Shown: piece after piece, positions 1 through 41,470 of the stretch | How positions within the stretch are numbered: the stretch's first letter is position 1 | Layout of the letters: each line of letters begins with the position of its first letter | NCBI RefSeq assembly: GCF_010015445.1 | Contig: NC_053114.1 | Coordinates: 34,128,025 to 34,192,024 of the forward strand | Source of the DNA: Perca fluviatilis | Lineage: Eukaryota > Chordata > Actinopteri > Perciformes > Percidae | Direction of reading: 5' to 3' | Length of the DNA stretch: 64,000 bases | Notes under the pieces: model-generated | What the model saw: the letters and a program-made list of their open reading frames with translations, nothing else | The model's database searches: none | Told to the model about the DNA's origin: nothing | Position numbers and translations under genes: made by a program

Positions 1-241
1 GTTGAAATAGGGCTTATCACGGTCTACCCTGGCTGTAGATAGGTTGGCCAATGCATTTTTTGTATCAGTGCAAGTAATTAGGTTGTTTTTTTGTCTTTTG
101 TTGGCTCACTTTTACTCACAACATGCTAACCAGCAAAATAGGATTCCATTCACTACGCTAAGCTAACTAGCGGCGGCGCACCTATCTACAGCTAGGGGAG
201 ACCGTGATAAGCCCTATTTCAACAAACGGTGGCGTATCCCT
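1..241. mobile_element. TTAA-flanked MITE, left end cut by the window edge
   Basis: The sequence matches the complete copy at 24582-24844: GTTGAAATAGGGCTTATCAC at the left and its inverted counterpart (GATAAGCCCTATTTCAAC) near the right end. The right end reads CGGTGGCGTATCCCT followed by TTAA (242-245). Only the outermost roughly 18 bases on the left are missing. Flanking TTAA suggests a Kolobok or piggyBac type non-autonomous DNA transposon. Confidence 0.75.
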
Positions 242-245
242 TTAA

Positions 246-29495
<29,250 letters not shown>

Positions 29496-29666
29496 TGTGC
29501 AGCAAAATGGCCGTTGTGTTGAGTTGTGTTGTCTTAAATGAGAGATAAAGAGGAAAGGGAGAAGGAGCAGTAGCAACAGATGTTCTCTCTGGATGAAAGC
29601 TGGAGAATGTGATTGTCCAAAGAGAAGCGCAGGAGGCCCAAATGTGGCGAGGCAACAAGACAGTCA

Positions 29667-29715
<49 letters not shown>

Positions 29716-30900
29716 GGTTGTGTTTGTTTGTTTTTGTGCATGTGCGTAAAACATCTGTTGGAATGTTCATTTTAAAACTACAGTATTAGTGTTTACTTAC
29801 CGTATGCTTACTATTAAGTACTATATTCTACGAGTTATGTTAACGAGACATGAAATACCTTTTTTACAACATTTAGTCTTTTTGAACAGAGATTTGTTCC
29901 AATAAAGTGCCAAACCAGTGTAAAAAAGAACAAAACCAACGTATATGAATTATGGTGAACTTAGTATGTTTGAAATTTGCTCGATTATTTTGTCCGGTGT
30001 AAGTCATTTTCTGACCGTGTGGCGTTTTGATTGTTGCAAAGTCTTTCATTTTGCACCCTCGTTTTTTGGCTTCACGTTCTTCCACACAGCACTGTTGTGC
30101 ATGTCCTCTTCTCGGTCATGTCTCTCCCATGATTCCACAGTGACCACCGAGCAGGGTCCTGTCCCCTTGCCTTCAAACTGTTTGTATTTTAAGTCAACCT
30201 GAAAAAAGACCGTGTTTTTTTAAATGGCGATGACTGCTATGTAAACCTTCATAGGTGTTTGTAATTTTATAACCATGACAACAATGATGACAGCCTCCAG
30301 TGCTAACAGTCTTAGCAGAAAGGATGGAAATGTTTTCTTTTTCTTTGGCTTTTTGTTTGTTGTTTTGAGCCATCAGCTTCCAGCCTTTCTGAATGACCAC
30401 TGTGAACATGAGCTTTGGAAGGCAAGCTTACATGACATTGCTGACAGTTTGATATTATTGTTTCATATTTTTCCGATAACTTTGTTCCTGAAAAACTGCC
30501 AAAGTTATATAAAATATTTGTACAAAAGCAATCCATTACATGTATGAAGATAAATATGTACATGTGATCTATTACTTTTTCAATGCTTTATATTTGATTA
30601 TTGATAGGGTGGTACTAAGATATTTTTTTTGTTATTTCCTGTGAAGCTGTTAACCAATATGAAAGTTGCACATGTTACTTTACACATTAGTTATATCAGC
30701 TTCTGTCATTAGAGTTATTTTTCTTCATGAAGGAAAGAGTCTAACATTTGGTAAATATGCAACATTCCTATGTATTGCACTGATGGCGAATTGTATGTCA
30801 TGTAAATATATTTAGTGAGATATTGTATAAAAGTCTACTTTTCTTCAATGTGCATAAAGTATGTGCAAATGTGTTTAAACATCTGGGTCATTTTGAACAG
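29496..30900 (+). other. unc13c: unc13 3'UTR (extent uncertain)
   Basis: AT-rich sequence after the stop holds a (GA)n tract at about 29669-29713 and a canonical AATAAA at 29901-29906, which would give a 3'UTR of about 430 bases. No interspersed repeat is obvious up to about 30,950. A CATAAA variant near 30853 and a Pumilio-type TGTAAATA at 30801-30808 hint at a longer alternative end. The cleavage site cannot be fixed from sequence alone. Confidence 0.55.
29901..29906 (+). terminator. Polyadenylation signal AATAAA
   Basis: This is the first canonical hexamer downstream of the unc13 stop codon, about 406 bases after it, in an AT-rich context. Confidence 0.5.
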
Positions 30901-31134
30901 TTGTCCAGTAAGCATCCCTTTTACACATAGCACAATCATCATTCAGAATCAGGTGACTGGTAATTAGAACAACTACTATTCATACAAAGTCATTGCACCT
31001 GATGCACCTTGCATTTTGTGTTGAGAATTACAAAATCAAAAACTTACAGATATAATATACTCGTGAAGAACAGTTTGACAAAGTTTGCATGCAAGTTTGT
31101 CATGTTTAATCTGAAATTGCCTCAGTATACATAA

Positions 31135-31325
31135 AGGGGCTTTCACACCGCCATACAGTAACTCGCCGCCTCTAGTCATTTCAGTGAAGGCAAGTGGTTT
31201 TGATCACAGAGGTAGGGGTATGAAGCAGTTGCCACCGCTTTTAAAATCACTTTGCTTTTTTGGGAAACTCTCCTGCAGGTAGGCGGTTGTCATGGCACTT
31301 GCCGCACGGCGGTGTGAAACCCGCT
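31135..31325. mobile_element. Harbinger-type MITE (TAA target duplication)
   Basis: The ends AGGGGCTTTCACACCGCC and GGCGGTGTGAAACCCGCT are imperfect inverted repeats, bounded by TAA at 31132-31134 and 31326-31328. A 191-bp element with a 3-bp TAA duplication fits PIF/Harbinger. No coding capacity. Confidence 0.75.
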
Positions 31326-31397
31326 TAATGGAAAATGTGGTCAGTGGCATTCAAATCGGATGTTTTAGAGCAAATCAAATCAATCGATGCCAGTAGT

Positions 31398-31565
31398 GGG
31401 GCGCCTGGGTAGCTAACGTGGTAGAGTGTGCACCCCATGTACAGAGGCTCAGTCCTCGCCACAGCGGCCGCGGGTTCGATTCTGACCTTAGTCCCATTGC
31501 TGCCCTCTCTCTCTCTCCCCTTTAAGCTGTCCTCTTAAATAAAGGCCTAAAATTCCAAAAAATTA
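31398..31565 (+). mobile_element. tRNA-derived SINE, second copy
   Basis: GGGGCGCCTGGGTAGCTAAC ... GTGGTAGAGTG gives a box-A-like segment, and GGTTCGATTCT at 31473-31483 is box B. The tail contains a CT-rich run and AATAAAGGCCTAAAATTCC. It is related to but diverged from the copy at 21563-21754 and in the opposite orientation. The flanks AATCAATCGATGCCA and AATCAATGCCA may be a damaged target duplication. Confidence 0.75.
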
Positions 31566-33390
31566 TCTTTAACAAAAAAATCAATGCCAATATATAAGAA
31601 AAAAAGGCTGCATTCAATGTGAAAATTATTTCACATTGCATTGCACTGGTTTGCAGATGTGTTTCCAGATCTGTTTGCTCCCATGGTTGGTATTTTAGGG
31701 TTATAGCCAGTACAACCACTGTAAGATGATATAAGTTCTGAAATGAGTACTCCACTGATTTAGCATGGAACAGCTGTAACATTGTTAGAGTCACAATGGA
31801 CAGAAATGAAAAGTGAAAAAGAAAAAAAAGTGATGCATCAGAACCAGAGATATCTTTTTTTATTCCACACATTCTTCTTCCTTGTCAAAACCTTGCATGT
31901 TTATCACCCCCAATGCAACTTGACCACTGACAGTTTGGTCAGAGCTTCGAATGTGTTATATTTCTAACAACGCAAACTGTGATTTTCATTTTTCATTTTC
32001 AGTCTTCAACTTCAACCAATGCTGCCTCATATGACATCACTTGAGGCAATATATCACACTTTGCACAGCTCCCACTGGAACCACAAGTAAAATATCCAGT
32101 AGTACGCTACAACTCCCCACAGCTTAATAGATTTTGATGTGTATATTTGCTGAAGTGTTACAAACATCCGGCAATACAACGCACATTTTGCGAAATTAGA
32201 CAAATGTACTTTATCCTTCAATGCTGTGTTGCAATATAAAATGGCTAATTGTACACACTCAACCCCAGAGATACCAAACTCACACTAAAGATCCTTATTG
32301 CCATTTTAAAACATAAACAAATATATCCCTAAAATGAAAGAATCACAACAGATGCTTTAACTACGGGATTGTCTGAAAAAGTTAATGTTTTTTTATGGTT
32401 TTAAATTCCAGGGTGAGAGACACTGCTGAACGATTTCCTCCCCAGTTACTGCATAGCATCTTCCTAGTGGTGTGTGCACATTGCATCTGAGACTTTTTTG
32501 CCTTTTGATGTTCACTCTACGCTACAGATACTATCACAAGATACTGTAATCCTTTGCACTGAACATGAAGACTTTGCTTTGTTAAAGTTGCTCTGTTTTT
32601 GTGATTTCATGGTGCTTAAGATGAGATGTTTTGAGATCAGTTATTCTCTACTTTCTGTCAGTCTTTCAACACCCACAAGAAGAAATGCACGTCTGTGGCA
32701 GGAAATAATCCCTCAAAAACTTGTCACCTGCCAAAACATTAATTCTGCATTCATGTCTTTTTATTTGGGTCATCTGTGTTACTTCAGAGAGCAGTTAATG
32801 TCTGATATTATAATATAAATATTATTTTAAAGCACCGCTACTAAAACCACATTAGAAAAGACGTTGTTGTAAGCTGATTATTCTAGGCCCCACCGGCACC
32901 TTGGTCAAAAGCCCACACAGTAAATCTAATCACCTGGAACCAGCACATGAGTAAGCCTGACAAAGTAAGTCCATTTGTCAGTGTCATCCTTTTGTCTTTT
33001 CTTTACAGCTTTACAACAGAGATGGGGAAAGAAAGAAAATGAGAGGTTCCACGTAACACAGGTGTGTGAGAGCCCAGTGATGATATGGAGAAACTATAGA
33101 AAAGAGATACAGACAGTAAAGAACGTCAGAGAAATGGTTGGGGTATGTGTGAGATATTTTTAGTCCAGAGTTATAATGCACAGGGAGACCAATGGAATTC
33201 CTTCAAACAGACATGATGGCACTGCTCATCTTTCTCCACAGGAATTGCATTACTGATTAATAAAGACACATTTGTGGTGTGTATTTGTAGGTTTTTTAGC
33301 GTACTCTATGATTTGATGTATGAACATCTATACGGAATAATTTTAACCAAGTTGTTCTGCACTGTAAACTCTATTTTTAAAGCTATAGTG

Positions 33391-33719
33391 CAGGGGTCAC
33401 CAACCTTTTTGAAACTGAGAGCTACTTTATGAGTATTGAGTCATACAAAGGGCTAATAATTTGATACACTCTTCTGAAATAACACATTTGCTCAGTTTGC
33501 CTTTAGTTATATATGATTATTAATGATTAATGATACTCATCTATGTGAAGACACTGGTCATGTTAATGATTTCTCTCAATAATTATCAACAATGACTTAA
33601 CAAGGTGGGAAACAGATAATATCAATATTCAATTTTCATTTTTAGAACAGGCCTGAGGGCTACTCATGTGGTCCTTGGGGGCTACCTGGTGTGCGCGGGC
33701 ACCGTGTTGGTGACCCCTG
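33391..33719. mobile_element. hAT MITE with exact 8-bp target duplication
   Basis: The termini CAGGGGTCACCAACC and GTTGGTGACCCCTG are inverted repeats flanked by CTATAGTG at 33383-33390 and 33720-33727. The 8-bp duplication and CAGGGGT ends are those of hAT (Charlie-like) elements. The interior is AT-rich and non-coding. Confidence 0.9.
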
Positions 33720-34358
33720 CTATAGTGCATAGTTTCTGTCACCCCCATGAGGAATTGTAAGTAATGACAACAACACTGTCGGCGCAGTTGCTAGTAACCA
33801 AGGAGGACAGGAGGATTAAAAAAACATGATGGAATCTTCAGAAGAGGTAATTATCTTCACTTGAGTTTCTGCGCGGGAAAGTCACCGGATGACACAATCT
33901 GCTGAACATAGCCATACTGAGAAATACAGAGAGAGTTGTGTGGAGCTGATTAAAGTCTTAATTAACTTTGTAGCAACTCATTTGGCAATGGTTTCAATGT
34001 AACGGACATTTATTAATATCAAAAAGTTACGCACTAAAGCTTTAACATCCTTTAATTCACAATGTAATTGAAGTGTGCAGATAAGTCACTGTATGTCCAA
34101 TATACCATTTTCACAGCAGATGTTTTGGCATGTAGGACTTCCACCAACAACCACAACGCCACACTCTCCTATCTTTTTAGTTTATAAACTGACATGTTGA
34201 CATATTGCCCATTCAGGATTAAAACACACACTTCATCTGAATGACAGATATAGTTTATAGGACAGATGATTCAAATCAATGGCATTTCATGGCAATCAAC
34301 ATGAATATAGATACAGATTGTATAGGTCATAAATATTAGAATAGCCAATACAACAGTT

Positions 34359-34361
<3 letters not shown>

Positions 34362-34395
<34 letters not shown>
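34362..34395. repeat. (TA)n microsatellite
   Basis: About 17 uninterrupted TA units. Confidence 0.95.
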
Positions 34396-34397
<2 letters not shown>

Positions 34398-35809
34398 ATA
34401 TTAGATGCCTGTAAATAATACACTATGGCTACAGTAATAGTGGGACATTACTGATTTACAGCATTATGTGGAATGTGTCTGAATTCAGATTGAATACATG
34501 ACAGGAAATGACAGGTATGACAATACATTACAGGAAATTGCATCAGTTTTTTTTTTTTTTTTAAACCCCCAAATGCTCCAATCCCCCACCTGAAATTGTG
34601 TGTGCAATCTTTTCTTTTCTTTCCTGTTCTTTTCTTTTCCTGAGCCAAGTATGCCAGCCACACCAGCGTGTTTCCTCACCATGTATAATCAGAGATTGTT
34701 AAAGAAGGACAAGAGGAAAACATGCAGACAAGAGCAAACTGAAGCAGTGGGAAGGGAAACACTGTCACTCATATACTCCCAGAAGGGAGGGAAAATAGAA
34801 AAAAAAACATTAACCTGACTCATCCTACCGTAGAGCTGCCAAGATGCAAAATTACATCAACTTTGACTTCCAAAACCTTGACCTCTCATTTGCATATTGT
34901 CAACTCCTGCAGGAATTTGTAGTCATCCTCTGCATCACATTTCAAAGGACAAACTGATGGTAGGCAAATTATGATGTCTGAGGATGAGCTGTTTGATATC
35001 ATTTATGGTAAGATGGCGGCCATGTTGTTAACCTCACAGTCCGATCTGCGCGTGTGTATGCGTGTGCACAAGCAGCTGGCAAGCAGCCAACCTAGGCAGC
35101 TGATTTCTCTTACTGATATACTTTAAATTAGATTAATAAATACATGAATTCCTGGGGCAACTAATTGAGCATATGACAGGATGATAAAACAGCAGTGAAG
35201 CTCAACAAGAGGAGGATACATTATCCAGAAGTTATGGGCCAAAGAAACATGTCCATCTGTGTGATAATGGAATGCAGCCAGCTGTTATGTATGAGTAACA
35301 GCCCGACAGACATGAAGCATCCAACCTGGACTTTTCTGTGTCCTTCAAAGCAGAGGGCTGTTTATTCTTTAGGGGATGATTGATGAAGCTCACCTCTAGG
35401 GAGGGATAAGTCATTCACAGCTGGATGTTTTTCAAGTCAGGCCAAAGATCCAAAATGGTGGATTTCTAGAAATATGATGCAAGGTATATATAAACTTATA
35501 TCTTATATCTTCTATTACTTTATATCGGCACTTCATATAATATGATACCACATGAAGCAAGATAATTCAAGTATGAAAATATGTATGAAATAGGCTAGTT
35601 TCACCAATGCAATTAGACTAATAGAAACACAATGCAATACTATATTCAAACACAAAATATGGAGCAAAATGATACAATATGTCATAGTTACTTAATGTAT
35701 ATTACCTATTCTACTGCATTTTATTCCTTCAGGCATTAGAATAAAATATAGGAAGCATGTTTCTAAAGGGAAAACATGGAACAGTTTTCAACAGGAAACA
35801 CTTATTTAA

Positions 35810-36508
35810 AGCGCCCATATTATGCTCATTTTCAGGTTCATAACTGTATTTTAAGGTTGTACCAGAATAGGTTTACATGGTTTAATTTTCAAAAAACACC
35901 ATATTTTTGTTGTACTGCACAGCTCTCTCTCACTGCTGCAGATCCTCTTTTCACCTGGTTTATGTTTTAGCTACAGAGTGAGACCTCTTTTCATCTTCTT
36001 CTTCTGTACTATCTTTGATTGCACTCGCACATGCTCAGTAGCTCAGATGTAGATCATGTCAGCTAGCTAACTCTAGAGACAGTAAAAGAAAGCCTGTTTC
36101 TCCAACTTTGGTCAGTTACAAGGCAGGATAAGCTGGGAGACTTCTAAATGAGGGCACACATGTAAGTAGTTCTTTGTTGGATATGTTCGTAACTTGTGTG
36201 GTTGTAGCAGTGCTTTGCTATTGAGAACGACGTAGCATGCTAGCGTTAGCATTAGCGTTAGCATGCTAATGCTAACGGTTAGCATGCTAACGAGCTAACG
36301 GTTGTGGTTAGCCAGCTCATTTCGGACTGTGACGTCACAGTCCGAGTCGATTTTGAACAGCTCACTAGGAGACTGAAGGCAGGACACATTCAGAAACTGT
36401 ATCTCACTCAAAACAGCATGGATGGATTTTTTTGTGTGTGGAAGCACCAGAGACACAAAAGAACACCCCAAATCCCAGAAAAAGTGATTTTTTCATAATA
36501 TGGGCACT
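35810..36508. mobile_element. TTAA-flanked MITE with GCTAAC array
   Basis: The ends AGCGCCCATATTATGC and CATAATATGGGCACT are inverted repeats bounded by TTAA (35806-35809, 36509-36512). The interior contains a palindromic cluster of GCTAAC/GTTAGC words at 36238-36305 and a perfect CRE (TGACGTCA) inside a larger palindrome near 36325-36345. It appears non-coding. Confidence 0.85.
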
Positions 36509-37240
36509 TTAAATATTTATCAATGAATGCAAACTAAATGTAATATAGTGTTACATAATGATGGCATGCATATACATGTTATTTAGATTATCCTGTGGAT
36601 TTGAATTTCCATACCTTTGAATGTCAAACATTTCCTGACCTTCAGGACAGGCAAGACTTGAATGTATTTTCATCATCAGCTCTTAGGCCTAGTAGTATGG
36701 AGCTAGAACAGTCTCAATAAAAATAAATGCACACACTACATTCACATATGCACACACAGGATTCATACATGCACACACATGATTCATAAATACACACACA
36801 GGATACACAAATGCGCACAAAATTCACAAATACACACACAAAATTTAAAAAGCACAGAAGATTCACAAATGCATACAAAATTCATAAATGCACACACAAT
36901 TCAGAAATGCAAACAAAATGTACAAATGCACACAAGATTCAGAAATGCGCAGGACAAGATTCAGAAATGTATTTCTGATGCGCACACAAATATATCTTGA
37001 TTAACAAATTGCTTGCGGTCTGTGAACTTCATTGCATTTGTGTGTGAATTTTGAGACTTCCCTGACGTGGCTCAACCATATATGTCAATGGGCTCAACAC
37101 ACAAATGCATTTTTTTAAACAGGGAATGATCTGCAACCAATCAGATATCTCCCTTGTTTTAGCCAATCACAAGAACGCACCCCACATGGGGGATTGTTTA
37201 CTTATTAGCCAATTGAGAATGAGGAGGTGTTGTCACGGCA

Positions 37241-37425
37241 CAGCGCCCCGCCCCCAGAGATCCCCCTTCCTCCATTTTGAACTGCTCATGTTCATTGTTT
37301 ATGTTGGTTGCGGAGGTCTTTATTCTAGAGATGTCGGATTTATTGGGTGGCTGCAATTAGAAGAAAGGACTTTACTTTCGACCTAATCTCCCAGTCGATG
37401 GGAGTGTGTTCTCATATTCATTCGG
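37241..37425 (+). promoter_or_regulatory. Candidate promoter and non-coding first exon inside the 4-kb element
   Basis: A GC box (CGCCCCGCCCCC, about 37242-37253) precedes CCATTTTGAACTGCTCATG and a segment ending TTCGG|gtaagt, a strong splice donor at 37426. This resembles a TATA-less promoter with a 5' exon. No acceptor partner or reading frame was identified, so function is inference. Confidence 0.3.
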
Positions 37426-37529
37426 GTAAGTTCTCTTAAAATGTGTTTATGTTGTCGGCTCTTAAAGCCACGAAGTGCACCTAGCTAACGTTGTTGCCTA
37501 GCCTACTAGCTAACTACAGTGCTTGCTAA

Positions 37530-37914
37530 TGGTGCGTTCTTTTTGTCCACCGAAGTCGATCTACGAGTCGTTTTCCAGAGTTACGAACCGGAAGTTGCAA
37601 AAAGAATGCCCTATGTTGCTATATGACAACAATGGCTTTAAGCCGAGTCTTGAGCAGAAAGCAGAGCAGTAGCCTAACGTTAACGTTAATCAAAATGTAA
37701 TTTTCATGTATCAAACAGTGAGATATATTTGTGTAATATGTCAATAACTGTGTGAATAGAATCCTAAATGTTACTAAAAATGTTTAAAAAAATCCATCTT
37801 TTCTCCGAATCGTAGTATTGTGTGACAAAAAGAACGCAACAACCGTTTTTCGACATGGATGTGACGTCACACTCGAGCTACTAGTCGCGATTACAAGACA
37901 AAAAGAACGCACCA
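37530..37914. mobile_element. Harbinger-type MITE nested in the 4-kb element
   Basis: The ends TGGTGCGTTCTTTTTGTC and GACAAAAAGAACGCACCA are perfect 18-bp inverted repeats, bounded by TAA (37527-37529, 37915-37917). The interior has a CRE-like GTGACGTCAC near the right end. Because it sits inside the 4-kb element, it inserted later. Confidence 0.88.
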
Positions 37915-38333
37915 TAAGCATAAGTGAATACACCCATGCTAATCATTTAACACAAGGCTGTTAGCTGGGTCGCTGTCTTTCGTGCCATTTGTGTTTGTAA
38001 AGTTTAATGTCCGGTGGCATTTTCATCTCTTTTTATAAGCTGTTACTGTATATGCGTAACTTTAGCAGTGACTTATAAATGTGTGTTTATCAGTTGTAGC
38101 TGCAGGATGGGAGGTAAAGCTGCACCTTGTTTACTTCACTAGCAACGTTAAATGAAAGCTACAATTTATAAGTAGTTTCCCATGTGAAGAGCATTCATAA
38201 GGAGATAAGAGGGAAAGCAAAAGACAAGCAGGGAGGCAGAGGCCAAATAAAGATGTTGAATAGATTATTTGCTATATTACAGATTGCCATTCAAAAAATA
38301 AATGCATCAAATTAACTGATTTGTCTGTCTTTT

Positions 38334-38339
38334 GTGTGT

Positions 38340-38433
<94 letters not shown>

Positions 38434-38480
38434 TTTATATTTTTTTTTTTTTTTTTATATATATATATATATATATATAA
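38334..38480. repeat. Compound (GT)n(TA)n-T-run-(TA)n microsatellite
   Basis: GT units, then about 24 TA units, an interruption CATTTTATA with a run of T, then about 10 more TA units. The two TA tracts can fold onto each other. Confidence 0.95.
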
Positions 38481-38629
38481 AATGTAAACAGTTTTCAATG
38501 TCAATTTTATCTTTCCATCAAATTGTGACCTGGAGACAGGAAACTTCTAGCTGAATAATTATACTCAGATGCTATCTGTTTTAATAACTAGTTAGGTATA
38601 CAAGCTCTTAAAAGACATTAACGAAACGT

Positions 38630-39410
38630 GTATCTTTTTTATAACATTTATTCAAACATGACTATATACTGTACACAAGTATATTCAACATGAAGCGACG
38701 ATCAGACTCAGCTGCCGATGATGATGGTGTTGCTTCCAGGCTGCAGACAGAAAGAGAAAGCTTTAGGTTAGTCCAGTAGTTATCCAACCTGTCCTGGTAA
38801 GATTAGAATTGTATCACAAGTATATTTTAGCATACTGTAACATTAAGGTACTTCATGTAAATGTGTAGTGGTGTAGTTTATTTATCATGGTCTCACCTGA
38901 CTAACTGTTGATCATTTAACACACTTAGCTACACCTAGCTCTTATGTTGGTTGTAGCCTTGTAGCTTGTGTGTTTACAGTACTATTTAACCTTTCTCACT
39001 TGCAGTTTACTGCATATCATACTACCTGTGTCAACCTCACCTTACCTTGTTGTAGGTGCTGATCATATTTTGCACTGCATTTGTTTGAAAGCTAGAAGCT
39101 ACTGGACAATGAGCTAATGTTACATACATGCAGTAAACTACAAGCTAGCTAATGTAAACTGTTAGCTACCGTAAGCTTAATGTAATTTAGATTAATTAAT
39201 GCAATTCTCCTTACCAGTAAGTGTTATGACAACTACAAAGTACAAACATGAACGTTTGAAAAGTTTTTAATTCATTGACATGGGATAAATAAGAGAAAAC
39301 GGTAGCCTATCAGTGTCAGTAACGTTACCTACCTTCGCACATTGCGGCCAAAGTTGCCGACAGAATATTCTTCTCCTGCAAGCGGACTGACGCTGCTTCA
39401 CTTTCTCCAT
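38630..39410 (-). other. Candidate minus-strand two-exon transcript in the 4-kb element
   Basis: On the minus strand an ATG at 39410-39408 opens a 26-codon frame (MEKVKQRQSACRRRIFC...) that runs into a donor AAG|gtaggt at 39333. A strong acceptor (CTTTCTCTTTCTGTCTGCAG ending at 38741) leads to a second exon with an in-frame stop after PGSNTIIIGS. AATAAA follows at 38652-38647. Other phases of the same exons are also readable, for example LEATPSSSAAESDRRFML, so the true frame is unclear. Splice and poly(A) signals are seen; expression is inference. Confidence 0.3.
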
Positions 39411-41470
39411 CTCAACAAAACAAATTAAACAGCCCAGTTCACAGTTCCACATCCATTTCTTCAAGTGTTTTGAAATGCAGCGCTCACACTGTTGCCCCCT
39501 ATACAGTCTATGGTTGCCCCTGGTTACCGATAGTGTAGGTATGCCGAAATGGTGGACGGGCTCAGGCCATAGGCACCAAGGGGGTAAGCTTCGCTTCAGA
39601 ACTCGAACCTCCGATGGCGCCATTTTGTTGCTACAAAGGTATCACCTCCTGTTAGCATTCCGCTGACCGCCATTTTGACTTGACTGCGAATAACGTTACA
39701 TCTGAAGCATTTAAAGACTCTATTTGTCCATTGTTTATTTCTAAAGAAACACGACAATGTATAAAAGGCTCAATTACCTTGTACCTCACGTTATGGCTCC
39801 ATAGCAGATGTTTTTGTAAAAATAGGCTAACGATTGTGTCATAACCAAGTGACTAACTGTCGCACAGTAGAGGAATTACCGTATAGTACAGGAGAAGCTC
39901 GCAGGCAGTTTCGACTTACATTAGCTGTTTAGGTTTAATTACTAATGTTAACTAGCATGTTAGTTAGCAATAATTAGCCTGTGTTTATGTTATCTCCTTA
40001 CATATACCTATGCTCTCCGTCTCTGTAAGATTGGGAATGATTGAGATTTCTTTTGGCACAGCTACCAGAAGACTTACAACTTTCAGACACGTTGCTCACG
40101 TCACATTTATGTTGTCTCTCGCAGTTGGAGGCTGCGCAGTAAAGCAAGAGATCACCGGAAAAGTGCTTCTAATAGCCTTCACTGGTCTCCGTCCAGAGCA
40201 ACGGGGTCTATTGGTTCATTATATATATATATGTCAATGATAGGCACCTCCCAAATCGTGACGTATGTCATGTGGGGTGCGTTCTTGTGATTGGCTAAAA
40301 CAAGAGAGATATCTGATTGGTTGCAGATCATTCCCTGTTTAAAAAAATGCATTTGTGTGTTGAGCCACGTCAGGGGAGTCTCAAAATCCACACACAAATG
40401 CAAAGAAGTCCACAGACCGCAAGCAGTTTGTAAATCAAGATATATTTGTGTGTGCATCAGAAATACATTTCTGAATCTTGTCCTGTGCATTTCTGAATCT
40501 TGCGTGCATTTGTTAATTTTGTTTGCATTTTTGAATTGTGTGTGCATTTATGAATTTTGTGTGCATTTGTAAATTTTGTATGCATTTGTGAATCTCCTGT
40601 GCTTTTTAAATTTCGTGTGTGTATTTGTGAATTTTGTGCGCATTTGTGTATCCTGTGTGTGTATTTATGAATCATGTGTGTGCATGTATGAATCCTGTGT
40701 GTGCATGTGTGAATGTAGTGTGTGCATTTATCTTTATTGAGACTGTTCTAGCTCCATAAAAATTGCCTAAATTCAATGATTCATGTAATAACATTTATAA
40801 TGTTATTATATGCTGTCCAAAATCACACCTTCTTTACTATTTAGTGCACTATATTTACCCTCCGCCATTTCGTTTGAGTGCCACTGCATAGTGCACTGAA
40901 AAACGTCTCACAACAGGCCTTTTTTTTACAGCAGACACTTAGTCTGTCATAGTAGGAAAAGCATAGGTGTTACTAATAATAATAACAGCTCAGGGTGACA
41001 GTGAACCAGCATGCACAATACCAGGAACCTGAAACCATCATTCGTTTTATAATTTACACCTGTGTTTTTCCTACTGTGATATGTCAAAATGCCTTCTGTG
41101 ACAAAGGTCTATGGAACGAAGTAGTGCCCATGGCATGTTTCTTACAACATTTTAAAAATTGAAGTGCTATCAAGCCAGCCCAGTGGACCAGCATGGACCA
41201 TTCCAGGGCAATGACACTGGCACACCTAAATTGAATGCAGCCATCATTAATGTTATTTGTCACACCTGTGTGTCTGCTGTGAGAAAAAACTGTTATAACA
41301 TTTCAGTCCCTGCAAGACAGTTCCTGGGATTCATTATCCTACGAAACGTATCGTGTTACTGTATCGCACCATGTTATTCTTCAGATGTATTTTCCTGGAG
41401 AAAACCTTAAGTTGCTCCGGGTTATAATTACAGTAATACCTTTAAAACTAGGTAACTAATTTTACTTTAA

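Larger units (their letters stand above)
31566..35809. other. Intergenic, no gene seen
   Basis: AT-rich sequence apart from the hAT MITE at 33391-33719 and a TA repeat. AAGATGGCGGCCATG near 35010 is a YY1-type motif but no transcript structure goes with it. Open frames here are short and unlike proteins. Confidence 0.6.
36698..40756. mobile_element. 4-kb foldback-like element with ~490-bp inverted repeats
   Basis: The left end TGGAGCTAGAACAG and right end CTGTTCTAGCTCCA are exact inverted copies flanked by TA (36696-36697, 40757-40758). The inverted homology runs 36698-37187 against 40269-40756 with few differences. The outer roughly 270 bases of each arm are a degenerate tandem array of about 20-bp units of the type ATTCACAAATGCACACA. 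The 3-kb centre is unrelated to any transposase I can see. It holds a GC-box promoter-like stretch, a nested Harbinger MITE, a long microsatellite and splice-like signals on the minus strand. The TA flank could fit Tc1/mariner or simply be chance; superfamily is open. Confidence 0.85.

Noticed and set aside
36720..36990. Possible CRISPR-like array of short units
   Set aside because: Units are degenerate, adjacent without spacers, and mirrored in the other arm of a eukaryotic transposable element.
37105..37386. 93-codon plus-strand frame at the start of the 4-kb element
   Set aside because: It begins in the inverted arm and runs through a GC-box region. It looks like a promoter and untranslated exon rather than protein.
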